The position numbers and the translations under genes are program-made. From the NCBI GenBank assembly GCA_030746295.1, contig JASLMY010000003.1:1-64000 (forward strand): 64,000 bases of DNA, read 5' to 3'. The stretch comes from Alphaproteobacteria bacterium (GTDB lineage: Bacteria > Pseudomonadota > Alphaproteobacteria > GCA-2731375). The notes beneath the pieces are model-generated. The model did no database searches. It worked only from the letters and a program-made list of their open reading frames with translations, and was not told the origin of the DNA. This document shows positions 8,241-16,778 of the stretch, one piece after another (positions within the stretch are counted from its first letter, which is position 1; each line of letters begins with the position of its first letter).

Positions 8241-9452
8241 CTAGTCCTCCGGGCCCAACCATTCGATATCGGCGTGCGCGCCTTTGACGGCGACGGCGTC
8301 GACCTCGACCAGCATCTCGGGCTGGGCCAAGCCGGCGATCCGGCAGCCCATGGAGACGGGGCGGCTGCCGGCGAGCCAGGCCGGCCCCTCGCCGTAGGCT
8401 CGGTTCTGCTCGGCCGCGGCGGTGGTGAAGATGCGCCGGCGGACGACGTCGTCGAGGCGGGCGCCCGCTTGGCCCAAGGCCCACTCGATGGTCTCGTGAC
8501 AGAGGTCGTATTGCGCCGCCCAGTCGCCGGGGGCGCGAACTTTGCCGTCGGCATCGATCGAGGTGCAACCGCTGACGTGGACGACGTCGCCGACCGCGAC
8601 GGCGCGGGCATAGCCGCGGCCCCGCTCACGCGCATTCTCGGTGTAGATGTCTTGGCGCTTCGTGCCTGCGCCGACGATGGCCTCGGCCTCGATCTCGACC
8701 ATCATCTCCGGCGTGAAGAGGGCCGGAATGCCCAACAGGGTCGCCGTCGGCCGGACCTCGCCCAGGATCTCGAGCCGGGCCCGGGTCTGCTCCTCGGTTC
8801 GATCGAGATCGGTGACGAAGCTCTTGGTGTAGACGAGGTCGGCGAGCGTGCCGCCGGCCTCCTCGATCGCCGCGGCGATGACCGCCATGGTCTCGCGGCT
8901 CTGGGCGTAGAGATCGCCCGGGTAAGCGACGCCGCCCTGGTCATCCTGCGCCGTCGTGCCGGCGACGAAGATCCGGTCGTCGACGCGGACCGCACGCGAA
9001 TAGGCATAGGTCTCTTCCGTCGGGCGGCCGGAGGAGACCTTGACCGCCCGCTCCTTCGCCCCGTCGACAGCGTCGAGCTCGATCTCGATCAGCTGGGTCG
9101 GACGGGCGAGGCGGCTGACCTCGACAAGCGTGCCCGCCGGCCGGACGTCGCGAAAGTGGGCTGCGAGCGCGCGCGCCGCCTGGTCCGCCAAGCCGATGTC
9201 GGTGACGTAGGTGCGGGTGCGGACAACGTCCTCGAGCCGGCCGCCGGCCTGGCCCATGGTCGTCTCGGCGATCGCCATGATCGCATCGACTTGGGCGGCG
9301 ACGTCGCCCTCGCCGATGACGTTGCCCTCTGTGTCGATCGCCGTGGTGCCCGATTGCAGGACCATGTCGCCAACGCGAAGCGCCCGCGAATAGTGGGCCA
9401 GATGCTCCAGCGGCCGGCCCGAGGCCACGTTGATGCGGCGATAGCTAGCCAT
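8241..9452 (-). CDS. triple RidA (YjgF/UK114) domain protein
   Basis: A 403-residue protein made of three RidA-like domains in tandem (about residues 1-130, 135-265 and 270-395). Each repeats the pattern of an early strand (YSRALRVGDMVLQSGT, YSRAVRVDDRIFVAGT, YARAVAVGDVVHVSGC), a helix following a D.AAQ-type motif, and a final strand ending VE(I/V). Single-domain RidA enzymes hydrolyse reactive enamine/imine intermediates using a conserved Arg before the last strand. At that position these domains have Gly-Thr, Ala-Thr and Ser-Met, so the archetypal Arg seems missing in all three, as in the less-studied Rid subfamilies. It is followed in the other direction by class II aldolase and LLM genes on the same strand, likely one operon (10278 to 8241). 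The function is unknown. Confidence 0.85.
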   Translation of the reverse strand: MASYRRINVASGRPLEHLAHYSRALRVGDMVLQSGTTAIDTEGNVIGEGDVAAQVDAIMAIAETTMGQAGGRLEDVVRTRTYVTDIGLADQAARALAAHFRDVRPAGTLVEVSRLARPTQLIEIELDAVDGAKERAVKVSSGRPTEETYAYSRAVRVDDRIFVAGTTAQDDQGGVAYPGDLYAQSRETMAVIAAAIEEAGGTLADLVYTKSFVTDLDRTEEQTRARLEILGEVRPTATLLGIPALFTPEMMVEIEAEAIVGAGTKRQDIYTENARERGRGYARAVAVGDVVHVSGCTSIDADGKVRAPGDWAAQYDLCHETIEWALGQAGARLDDVVRRRIFTTAAAEQNRAYGEGPAWLAGSRPVSMGCRIAGLAQPEMLVEVDAVAVKGAHADIEWLGPED

Positions 9453-9477
9453 TGGATCTTCCCCCGAACTGCTGCGG

Positions 9478-10278
9478 TCAATGACGGAACGACGGGTCCT
9501 TTTGGTCCATGAGGCGCGTGAAAGCGGCGAACTCCTCCTCGCCGGGCCCTTGCGTGCCGTAAGCGGTGGCGTAGTCGAGCGTGCCCTTGACGGTATACTC
9601 GCGCGCCTCTTGCGAGGGGTTGACGTAGGTGCCGGCGGCGCCGTGGGTCAGGACTTGCACCTCGCAGGCTCGGTTCAGCCGGTACATCCAGAAGAAAGCC
9701 TCGGGCACGGTGCGGCCGACCGTCAATAGACCGTGGGCGCGCATCACCATGGCTTTGTTCTCCGGCCCCAGGCTCTCGGCCAGGCGGTCCTGCTCGGTGA
9801 TGTTGTGCTTGCCGCTCGCACCCTCGAACTCATGGTACGACAGGCGGTCGTGGAAGCCGAGGGCGAACATGCCAATGGGCAGCAAGCCGTCGGCCATCGC
9901 CGCCACCGCCATGCCAGAGAGCGTGTGGGTGTGCAGCACGCAGTGCGCGTCCTCGCGGCGCATGTGGATGGCGCTGTGAATGACGAAGCCCGCCTCGTTC
10001 AGCGGATTGGCGGTCTCGCCACCGATGACCCGGCCCTCGTGATCGACCTTCACCAGGTCCGAGGCCTTGATCTCGTCGAAGCGCAGGCCGAAGGGATTGA
10101 TCAGGAAGTGATGCTCCGGCCCGGGCACCCGCATCGAGGTGTGGGTGTTGATCGAGTCTTCCCAGCCGAGATGGGCGTTGATGCGAAAGGCGCAAGCCAA
10201 TTGTACGCGCAAGTCCCACTCCACCGGGTCCATGCCGGCGTCCATCGCCCGTTTCCCCGTCTCGCTGATCTCGCTCAT
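9478..10278 (-). CDS. class II aldolase/adducin family protein
   Basis: A 266-residue zinc-dependent class II aldolase-fold protein. The metal site is seen as the HTHT element of VLHTHTLSGMAVAAM plus the later MRAHGLLTVG; the phosphate/substrate loop region holds NTHTSMRVPG. Family members cleave or epimerise sugar phosphates or act as decarboxylases; some, such as this longer adducin-head type, act on non-sugar substrates. The start at 10278 was chosen for its GAGGGGAG ribosome site; an upstream start would add 14 residues. It lies 25 bp upstream of the triple RidA gene on the same strand, so the two are probably translated from one message. The substrate is unknown. Confidence 0.85.
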   Translation of the reverse strand: MSEISETGKRAMDAGMDPVEWDLRVQLACAFRINAHLGWEDSINTHTSMRVPGPEHHFLINPFGLRFDEIKASDLVKVDHEGRVIGGETANPLNEAGFVIHSAIHMRREDAHCVLHTHTLSGMAVAAMADGLLPIGMFALGFHDRLSYHEFEGASGKHNITEQDRLAESLGPENKAMVMRAHGLLTVGRTVPEAFFWMYRLNRACEVQVLTHGAAGTYVNPSQEAREYTVKGTLDYATAYGTQGPGEEEFAAFTRLMDQKDPSFRH

Positions 10279-10344
10279 CACCCCCTCCCCTCGTCGTCCG
10301 ATGATCCCCGACTCTGACACCTACGGCCCAATTGCAACAAGCCG

Positions 10345-11364
10345 CTAGGCCCTGAGGCGGGGCAGGACCTCGGTCGACAGCGCTTGCATCAGGGCATCCG
10401 GCCGGTCCCAGGTGGCCTCGTCCCGCCACCAGATGGCGTCGATGTCGAGGTCGATAAGGGCTTGCGCGCGCGCGGCGACCTCGGCGCCGGAGCCGAGCGC
10501 GACCATGGCCGCGACCGCGTCGTCGGGGACGAAGGCACTGACCCGCTTGGCCTCCTCCCAATCGACCGCGTGGCCGAGGTCGGGATAGGGGTCGACATAG
10601 TCGGCCGGCACCTCGGGCACGGCCACGCCCGCGCGGCCGAAAAGGGTCTCGGCATGGCGATGGCGGCAGATGCCGGCGGCGCAGGGGCGCATCCGGTCGA
10701 TGGCCCGGTCGCGATCAGCGTCGACGCAGGCCGTGGCGACAAGGATGCGCCGGACCTCGTCGCGGCCGCGGCCGGCACGGGCCATACCCGCCTCGACCTG
10801 CTCGAGCGCCCAGGCGACCGGCCCGGGTGCCGCGCCGACCATGATCAGGACGCCGTCGGCGACCTCACCGGCAAGCTGCAGCGCTTTCGGCCCCGTGGCG
10901 GCCATGTAGACGGGCAAATTCGGATATGGCGGGTCGACGGTGATCTCCAAACCGCCAAGCTCGGTCGCCCGACCGGCGAAGATGCTCTTCCAGAGCGCGA
11001 TCGAGTCGCGCATCGACGCCAAGGTCGCCGCCTTCTGGCCGATGATGTAGGCGGAGCTGAAGCCGGTTCCGACGACGAGGTCGGCGCGGCCGCCGGAAGC
11101 GTCGTCGAGGGTGGCGATGGCGCTGGCCGTGGTCACCGGATGGCGGGTCAGCGGGTTGGTGACCCCAGGGCCGAGGCGGAGGCCCGAGGTCTCGTCCGCC
11201 GCCGCCGCCAGGTGCATGTAGACGTCCCGCCAGCGGCCCGCTAGCAATGGCGTATCCGGCGTCCACATGAAATCAAAACCGGCGGCCTCGACCTCTCGCG
11301 CGTAGGCGCCGGTGTCGCGGGGCGTTCCGACGGTTGGGATCCGGAGTCCGAATTCAATGCTCAT
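10345..11364 (-). CDS. LLM-class flavin-dependent oxidoreductase (methylene-H4MPT-reductase-like)
   Basis: A 339-residue luciferase-like protein, start ATG behind AGGGGAG. Marks include GLRIPTVGTPRDTGAYAREV, the pocket segment SGLRLGPGVTNPLTRHPVTTASAIATLD, SGGRADLVVGTGFSS, and the C-terminal PVYMAATGPKALQLAGEVADG. The last pattern is typical of the F420/FMN branch that includes methylenetetrahydromethanopterin reductase. It probably oxidises a small molecule with a reduced flavin. It starts the same-strand run LLM - class II aldolase - triple RidA, in which an oxidation, an aldol-type step and imine clean-up would fit one degradative route; that is inference. Confidence 0.85.
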   Translation of the reverse strand: MSIEFGLRIPTVGTPRDTGAYAREVEAAGFDFMWTPDTPLLAGRWRDVYMHLAAAADETSGLRLGPGVTNPLTRHPVTTASAIATLDDASGGRADLVVGTGFSSAYIIGQKAATLASMRDSIALWKSIFAGRATELGGLEITVDPPYPNLPVYMAATGPKALQLAGEVADGVLIMVGAAPGPVAWALEQVEAGMARAGRGRDEVRRILVATACVDADRDRAIDRMRPCAAGICRHRHAETLFGRAGVAVPEVPADYVDPYPDLGHAVDWEEAKRVSAFVPDDAVAAMVALGSGAEVAARAQALIDLDIDAIWWRDEATWDRPDALMQALSTEVLPRLRA

Positions 11365-11388
11365 TTCGCGAAGCTCCCCTGAAATACG

Positions 11389-11766
11389 TCAGCGCAGGAT
11401 GTCGTTGACGAGCTCTTCGTTCTGGTGGCGGACGATGGGCGGGATGATGAAGGCGTCGATCAAGAGCCAGAGGCCCGGTGCGAAGAGCAAGAAAACGCCG
11501 ATGAAGTGGATCATCGTCAGCATCAGGCCGAGCGAGGACATCAGGATCAGGAAGATGCCTGAGTTGATGTAGCCGAGGTAGAAGCGGTGGCCGCCGAAGA
11601 AGCCGAGGAAGAGCCAGAGCAGATAGGCCGTGAGAACGGACTTCTTGAATTTGTCGTAGCGGCGCTTCTTCGACGGGTCGGCTTCGATGATCGTCAGCGG
11701 ATCGACCGCGTCCGCAACGACGGGGAAGGGGGTGCCGCCGATATCACCGTCCGGTTCGTTCACCAT
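11389..11766 (-). CDS. TM2-domain membrane protein
   Basis: A 125-residue small membrane protein. After a soluble N-terminus (MVNEPDGDIGG) comes the TM2 signature: a helix YLLWLFLGFFGGHRFYLGYI, then a second pair of helices (GIFLILMSSLGLMLTMIHFIGVFLLFAPGLWLLIDAFIIP). The GGHRFYLG turn is the hallmark of the family. The function of bacterial TM2 proteins is not settled. The start at 11766 was chosen for AGGGGAG 8 bp upstream; a longer version would add 27 poor residues. It is 24 bp upstream of the LLM gene on the same strand and may share its transcript. Confidence 0.85.
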   Translation of the reverse strand: MVNEPDGDIGGTPFPVVADAVDPLTIIEADPSKKRRYDKFKKSVLTAYLLWLFLGFFGGHRFYLGYINSGIFLILMSSLGLMLTMIHFIGVFLLFAPGLWLLIDAFIIPPIVRHQNEELVNDILR

Positions 11767-11924
11767 CGCCGCTCCCCTTTTCCACGCCCCTCGCCGCCGG
11801 CTTGCCCACATTGTCGATGCCGTTGCCGCTCGTGCCAAGCTTATCATGCGCTTCGGCTTTGCCCCGGGCGCCGTCGTGCTAGGCTTGCGCCCGCAAGGCG
11901 GTGCGCCGTTCGGGAAGGGAGGCC

Positions 11925-13202
11925 ATGGCAGGCAGCGAAGAGACGGCCCCGGCGGGGTTCGAGATCGACGACGAGCGGGTGTTGGAGCTCGAGCAAGCGA
12001 TGATCCGAATCCCGAGCTCGACCTTTCAGGAACAGGACCTCGCCGACTATCTGGCCAACTACATGGCCGATATCGGCCTCGACGTCGAGATGATGACGGT
12101 CGCGAACCCGCTCGAGGCCGGCGGTGTCACGCGCCAGCCGATCGGCCGCCTTCGGGGCAGCGGCGGCGGCTCGAGCCTGATGCTGAACGGCCACATGGAC
12201 CCCGGCATCGAGATGTCGGGCTGGTCGGTCGACCCCTACGGAGCCAAGTTCGAGGACGGCTGGATCTGGGGCATGGGGGCGCACGACGACAAGGGCGGCA
12301 TCGCCGCCATGATCTCAGGGCTGGAGGCGGTGATGAAGTCCGGCGCCCGGCTTCGGGGCGACGTCGTCGTCTGCCCGGTGGTGGCGCACAAGCACGGCGG
12401 CGCCGGCACCCGGGCACTGGTGGCGGCGGGCGTTCTCGCCGACTACTGCATCAACCTGGAGCATTCCGCCAACACCATCGCCAACGCCTGCGTCGGCATC
12501 ATGATCGCCCTCGTCCGCACCCGCGCGCCCGACCTCTTCTTTCGCTACAGCGAGGCGGCCAAGGCGGCCTACATGAACCCGGCCGAGCAGCAGGCCGAGG
12601 TAATGCGCCGCCTCGGCCCCAGCCTGGACCCGATCCCGGAGGGCGGCTGGCTCGGCTTCACGCCACACCCCGACCTGCCGGGCTTCCCGATGCACTGCAT
12701 CAACACCGTCCACAAGGAGCACTACTTCCACCCCAACCGCTCGGGCCTCTCAACCCGGGAATGCGAGCTGGAATTCCAGTTGCGCACCGTGCCCGGGCAG
12801 ACGGTCGACGGGGTCCGCGCCGACCTGCAACGGCTCTTGGACGGCATTCGCCGGGATCATCCGGCCTTCGACGCCGAGTTGGTGCTCCCCGCACCGGGCT
12901 CGGAAGAGACCTGGGTGCTGGAGCCGATGCTGATCGACAAGGCCGACCCGCTGGTAGTGGCTCTGGCGGAAGGGCATCGCCTCGCCTCGGGCGAGGCGCC
13001 GCACGTCGGCGGCATCGGCCGGCTCGGCAACGTTGGCGACGGCAACATCCTGGCCGCGCACGGCGTCAAGAGCCTGCAATACGGCCCCGGCGACATCCGC
13101 ATCTACGACGAATGGCCGACGCCGGACGAGCGCGTGCAGCTGACCGATCTGGTGATCGCCGCCAAGGCGATCGCCTACGCGGTGCACCGCGTCTGCGGCT
13201 GA
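11925..13202 (+). CDS. M20-family metallohydrolase-like protein with altered Glu-Glu motif
   Basis: A 425-residue protein of the M20 (ArgE/DapE/carboxypeptidase) family. Metal ligands are seen at H90 (NGHMD, with D92) and D121 (MGAHDDKGG). The usual catalytic and metal-binding Glu-Glu pair that follows (typically DEE.GG) reads AHKHGGAGT, so both Glu are replaced by His155 and Lys156. The dimerisation (lid) domain follows, and a late histidine motif is plausible. It starts at an ATG behind GGGAAGGGAGG. An isochorismatase-like gene follows 11 bp later, so the pair is an operon, convergent with the hydantoinase genes. M20 enzymes often act on N-acyl or N-carbamoyl amino acids; with the changed residues the chemistry here is uncertain. 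Confidence 0.83.
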   Translation: MAGSEETAPAGFEIDDERVLELEQAMIRIPSSTFQEQDLADYLANYMADIGLDVEMMTVANPLEAGGVTRQPIGRLRGSGGGSSLMLNGHMDPGIEMSGWSVDPYGAKFEDGWIWGMGAHDDKGGIAAMISGLEAVMKSGARLRGDVVVCPVVAHKHGGAGTRALVAAGVLADYCINLEHSANTIANACVGIMIALVRTRAPDLFFRYSEAAKAAYMNPAEQQAEVMRRLGPSLDPIPEGGWLGFTPHPDLPGFPMHCINTVHKEHYFHPNRSGLSTRECELEFQLRTVPGQTVDGVRADLQRLLDGIRRDHPAFDAELVLPAPGSEETWVLEPMLIDKADPLVVALAEGHRLASGEAPHVGGIGRLGNVGDGNILAAHGVKSLQYGPGDIRIYDEWPTPDERVQLTDLVIAAKAIAYAVHRVCG

Positions 13203-13213
13203 CGGAGAGCGAG

Positions 13214-13834
13214 ATGGAACGAGAGCGCGACAAGGGTCTCGGCCGCGACCGCCCCATCGAACCGTCGCGCACGGCCTTGCTGGTGGTCGACGTGCAGAAC
13301 TGGGGCCTGGATGCCGCCAGCGACCAGCACAGCGCCGCCTTCCTGGAAGCGTTTTGGGGCCACGTTGTGCCGAACCTCGAACGCCTGATCGATGCGGCAC
13401 GAGGGGCGGGGATCGAGGTCGTCTATACGGTGGTCGAGAACGAGACCCAGGACGGTCGCGACCGCAGCCTCGACTACAAGCTGACGGGCTTCTTCGTCGC
13501 AAAGGGCTCGGTCGAGGCGCAGGTGATCGACCAGCTCGCCCCTGGCCCGGACGAGCTGGTGATCCCGAAGACCTCGTCCAGCCTCTTCAACTCGACCAAC
13601 TTCGACTACCTGATGCGCAATATCGGCATCGACACCATCATCGCCACCGGCGTGCTGACCGACCAATGCGTCGACCACACTATCCGCGACGGCGCCGACC
13701 GGGGCTTCTACATGATCTGTGCGAGCGATGCCTGCTGCACCGAGAGCCCAGCCCGCCACGAGGCCGCACTTTCGGGCTTCGGCGGCTACTGCCGCACCCT
13801 GACAACCGACGAACTTCTGGCCGCGATCGCCTGA
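13214..13834 (+). CDS. isochorismatase-like cysteine hydrolase (possible N-carbamoyl amidase)
   Basis: A 206-residue protein with the Asp-Lys-Cys triad of the isochorismatase-like hydrolases: D26 in LLVVDVQNWG, K119 in VIPKTSS and C152 in GVLTDQCVDHT. The cis-peptide Val-Leu-Thr segment before the Cys is also typical. Family members cleave amides (nicotinamidase, N-carbamoylsarcosine amidase, ureidoacrylate amidase) or, without Cys, isochorismate. The Cys points to an amidase. It begins 11 bp after the M20-like gene and converges with the glutamine-synthetase-like gene, whose end is 15 bp away. Next to ATP-dependent hydantoinase genes, an N-carbamoyl product of ring opening is a natural substrate; this is inference. 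Confidence 0.85.
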   Translation: MERERDKGLGRDRPIEPSRTALLVVDVQNWGLDAASDQHSAAFLEAFWGHVVPNLERLIDAARGAGIEVVYTVVENETQDGRDRSLDYKLTGFFVAKGSVEAQVIDQLAPGPDELVIPKTSSSLFNSTNFDYLMRNIGIDTIIATGVLTDQCVDHTIRDGADRGFYMICASDACCTESPARHEAALSGFGGYCRTLTTDELLAAIA

Positions 13835-13849
13835 ACCCGTCGGCCCGCA

Positions 13850-15166
13850 TCAATAGACCAGGTGATAGCGCTCGCACTGGGCTTCCGGCAACAGGTCGGC
13901 GAGGAGGTCGATCTCGAAGCGCTTGTGGGTGAGGTAGACGCCGTGCAGGGTCTCGCCCATCCACGCGGCCGCGTCGCGGTCGGCGGCAAGGCAGTCGAGG
14001 GCGGCGTCGAGCGCGGTCGGCAGGCGGACCAGGCCCAGCTCGGCACGCTCGTCGTCCGAAAGCTTCGCGACATTGGTCTCGGTCGGCAGCGGCGGCGCCA
14101 GCGCTTGGCGGAGACCGTGCAGGCCGGCCCAGACGATCGCGCCCAGCACGACATAGGGGCTGGCCGCTGCGTCGGCGGCGCGATACTCGAAATGGTATTG
14201 CGTCTCTCGCGGGACCTCGCTGGTCTCGAACACCGGGCAAATGCGGACCGCGGCCTCGCGGTCCCGCAGGCCCAAGTTGTTGTAGGCAGCACTCCAGCGG
14301 TTGGGCTTCAGCCGCAAGTACGAGATCGTGCTCGCCGCCGTCAGCGCCGCGAGCGCCGGCAACTTCTGCAGAATGCCGGCGATGAAGGCGCCGGCGGTCT
14401 TCGAGACGCCGCCGGGACCGTCGGCATCGAAGTTGACGGGACGGCCGGAGTCGATCTCCGCCAGGCTGAAGTGGACGTGGACGCCGTTGCCGACGGCGTC
14501 GGGGCGCAGGATCGGCGTGAAGCTCGCCCGGGCGCCGGCGTGGTGGGCGCTGGCACGCGCCACCTCGCGCAGGATGACGGCCTCGTCGGCGGCGCGGAGA
14601 CCGGCGGCGGGCGTCATCGTTACCTCGTACTGGGCGGGGCCGAACTCGGGCATGAACGTGTCCGGCGTCAGGCCGGCCTGGCGCATCGCCCGGGTGAAGA
14701 TCTCGGCGAACCGGCCCTGGCGGCGAAAGGCGTCCAGGTTGTAAGGCGCGTTCGCCAGTTCGGCGACGCCGTCGTAATGAAACTCGTGCTCGAAGGCAGC
14801 CGTGAGCCGCAACCCGAACTCGTCCGCCAGCGCGGCGATGCCCCGTCGGGCGAAGTCGCGCAGGCAGCATTCCCATGGGTTGCCGTCGAGTTGGGTGACG
14901 TCCGCCAGGATGAACTGCTCGACCGCGCCGTCGTCGTCGAAGTCGAGGCGGACGTGAGTGTCGAGATCGGGCAGCAGCACGAGATCGCCCAGCGGGCCCC
15001 AAGGACTGTCGCCGATCGGTCCGTGCGCCGTGATCATGAGGTTGGTCGGCGTCCAGCCGACGCCCCGCGTCTTTCGCGCCTCCAAGTCCTGGGCCGGAAA
15101 GCCCTTGCCGCGCAGCTGCCCCGATATGTCGGAGCAGCAGACCATGATCACTTCTTCGCGCAGCAT
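13850..15166 (-). CDS. glutamine synthetase family protein (GS-like ligase)
   Basis: A 438-residue member of the glutamine-synthetase superfamily. Seen are the beta-grasp N-domain (PLGDLVLLPDLDTHVRLDF), the metal/Glu strand AAFEHEFHY, the glutamate/metal segment MPEFGPAQYEVTM, the ATP-site histidine pattern NGVHVHFSL and the Arg-containing FEYRAADAAASPYVVLGAI. It is shorter and more divergent than housekeeping GlnA, so it probably ligates glutamate to an amine or another substrate, like PuuA or IpuC, instead of ammonia. The ATG follows GGGGAGAGC. It lies 29 bp downstream of the hydantoinase B gene on the same strand, which suggests a catabolic, nitrogen-scavenging role. The substrate is unknown. 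Confidence 0.85.
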   Translation of the reverse strand: MLREEVIMVCCSDISGQLRGKGFPAQDLEARKTRGVGWTPTNLMITAHGPIGDSPWGPLGDLVLLPDLDTHVRLDFDDDGAVEQFILADVTQLDGNPWECCLRDFARRGIAALADEFGLRLTAAFEHEFHYDGVAELANAPYNLDAFRRQGRFAEIFTRAMRQAGLTPDTFMPEFGPAQYEVTMTPAAGLRAADEAVILREVARASAHHAGARASFTPILRPDAVGNGVHVHFSLAEIDSGRPVNFDADGPGGVSKTAGAFIAGILQKLPALAALTAASTISYLRLKPNRWSAAYNNLGLRDREAAVRICPVFETSEVPRETQYHFEYRAADAAASPYVVLGAIVWAGLHGLRQALAPPLPTETNVAKLSDDERAELGLVRLPTALDAALDCLAADRDAAAWMGETLHGVYLTHKRFEIDLLADLLPEAQCERYHLVY

Positions 15167-15195
15167 GGTCCGCTCTCCCCGGTTGCCGCCCGCGT

Positions 15196-16764
15196 CTATT
15201 CCACAGTGCCGAAGCCGCCGCCGCCGGGCAGCTCGAGCGTGAAGACGTTGCCCCCGGTCACCTCGAAGCCCTCGGTGCCCTCGACCGGCTCACCGTTGAG
15301 CAGGATACGCTCGGCGCTGCCGTTGCTGCCGCCCTGGCGGCCGACGGGCGGATAGTTCAGCCGTTGCGACAGCAGCACGAGGTTGACCGGCTCCTCTCCG
15401 AGCACTTCCATGCGCACCCGCTGTCCGAGCCCGCCCTGGAAGCGGCCGCAGCCGCCGGACCCTGGCAACAGCGATTTCTCGTGGAACCGCACCGGAAAGG
15501 ATCGCTCCAGCACCTCGATCGGCGTGTTGGAAACGTTGGTCGGGAAGCTGAGCGTGGAGATGCCGTCGGCATCGGGTCGGGCGCCCTGGCCGCCGTTGAC
15601 GAAGAAGATCCCCGCGCGGGCCCGTCCTTTGTGGTGTCCGCGCAAGGCGAAACCGTGCAAGGGGATGCCGCTCTCGGCCGGCACCCGTTCCGGCAGGGCC
15701 TGGGCCAACGTGTTCAAGACGGCGCTGGTGGCGTAGTGGCCCACCGCCGCCCGCGCCTCGACCGCGGCGGGGTAACGCGGGTTGAGGAAGCAGCCCTCGG
15801 GTGCGGTAATCCGAAACGGGATCGTGCTGCCCTCGTTGTTCGGCACCTCGGGCAGCAGCACGCATTTCAGCATGTAGATCGAATAGGCCCTGGTGTAGCC
15901 CAGCACCGCGTTGAGCGGCGAGGCGTTCTGCGGCGAGCTGCCGGCGAAGTCGACCGAGATTTGGCCGTCCTCGACGGTCATCCGGCAATGGATCTCGAGC
16001 GGCTTGCGGGTATCGAAGGAATCGACAGGCGTCACCGACTTGTAGGTCCCGGTCGGGATCTCGGAGATGGCGCGCCGCATGGCCGCCTCCGAGCGGCCGA
16101 TAATCTCCGCCGCGATCTCCGCGAGCTCGAGCGTGCCGTACTCGCCGAGCAGCGCCAGCAGGCCGTCGGACATCTTTCGGCAGGCGCCGACCATGGCGTG
16201 CATGTCGCCGCTGACCTCCTCCGGCACCCGGACGTTTTGCCGGATGATCTCCATCAGCGTCTCGTTGGGCGTGCCGGCCTCATAGAGCTTGAGGATCGGA
16301 ATCTGCAGCCCTTCCTCATAGATCTCCTTGCTGTCCGGTGCCCGCCGGCGGCCGCCGATGTCGGGCATGTGGGCGATGGCGCCGGCGAACCCTTCCAGCC
16401 GGTCGCGACGGAAGATCGGCATGGCGACCGTCAGGTCCGGCAAGTGGCCGGTGCCGAGCCAGGGGTCGTTGCTGATGATGACGTCGCCCGGGCGAAGCGT
16501 CTCCGCCGGATACTTGGCCAGGAAGGCACGGACCGAAGTCGGCAATGTGCCGATGAAGGACGGCACGCTTCGCGTCGCCTGGGCGATGGCCCGCCCGTCC
16601 ACGTCCAGCAGCATGCAGGTATAGTCGTGCGATTCGCGAACCACCGTCGAGAACGAGGTGCGGTGCAGCGCCAGTGCGGCCTCGTCCACGACGGAGATCA
16701 GCCGTGTCCACAGCACCTCGACGCTGATCGGGTCGAGGTCGGATAGGGGGCGGTCTTGGCTCAT
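15196..16764 (-). CDS. hyuB: hydantoinase B / oxoprolinase family, beta subunit
   Basis: A 522-residue HyuB subunit. Recognisable parts are the opening DLDPISVEVLWTRLISVVDEAALAL, RESHDYTCMLLDVDGRAIAQ, the NDPWLGTGHLPDLTV metal-binding segment, and the glycine-rich end (LLPGSGGCGRFQGGLGQR and LELPGGGGFG). With HyuA it forms an ATP-dependent enzyme that opens five-membered cyclic imides or lactams such as N-methylhydantoin or 5-oxoproline; related acetone carboxylases share the fold. The ATG at 16764 was preferred over a TTG 18 bp upstream that would overlap hyuA by 4 bp. It sits 15 bp after hyuA and 29 bp before the GS-like gene. Confidence 0.9.
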   Translation of the reverse strand: MSQDRPLSDLDPISVEVLWTRLISVVDEAALALHRTSFSTVVRESHDYTCMLLDVDGRAIAQATRSVPSFIGTLPTSVRAFLAKYPAETLRPGDVIISNDPWLGTGHLPDLTVAMPIFRRDRLEGFAGAIAHMPDIGGRRRAPDSKEIYEEGLQIPILKLYEAGTPNETLMEIIRQNVRVPEEVSGDMHAMVGACRKMSDGLLALLGEYGTLELAEIAAEIIGRSEAAMRRAISEIPTGTYKSVTPVDSFDTRKPLEIHCRMTVEDGQISVDFAGSSPQNASPLNAVLGYTRAYSIYMLKCVLLPEVPNNEGSTIPFRITAPEGCFLNPRYPAAVEARAAVGHYATSAVLNTLAQALPERVPAESGIPLHGFALRGHHKGRARAGIFFVNGGQGARPDADGISTLSFPTNVSNTPIEVLERSFPVRFHEKSLLPGSGGCGRFQGGLGQRVRMEVLGEEPVNLVLLSQRLNYPPVGRQGGSNGSAERILLNGEPVEGTEGFEVTGGNVFTLELPGGGGFGTVE

Positions 16765-16778
16765 GCGTCCGGTCTTTC

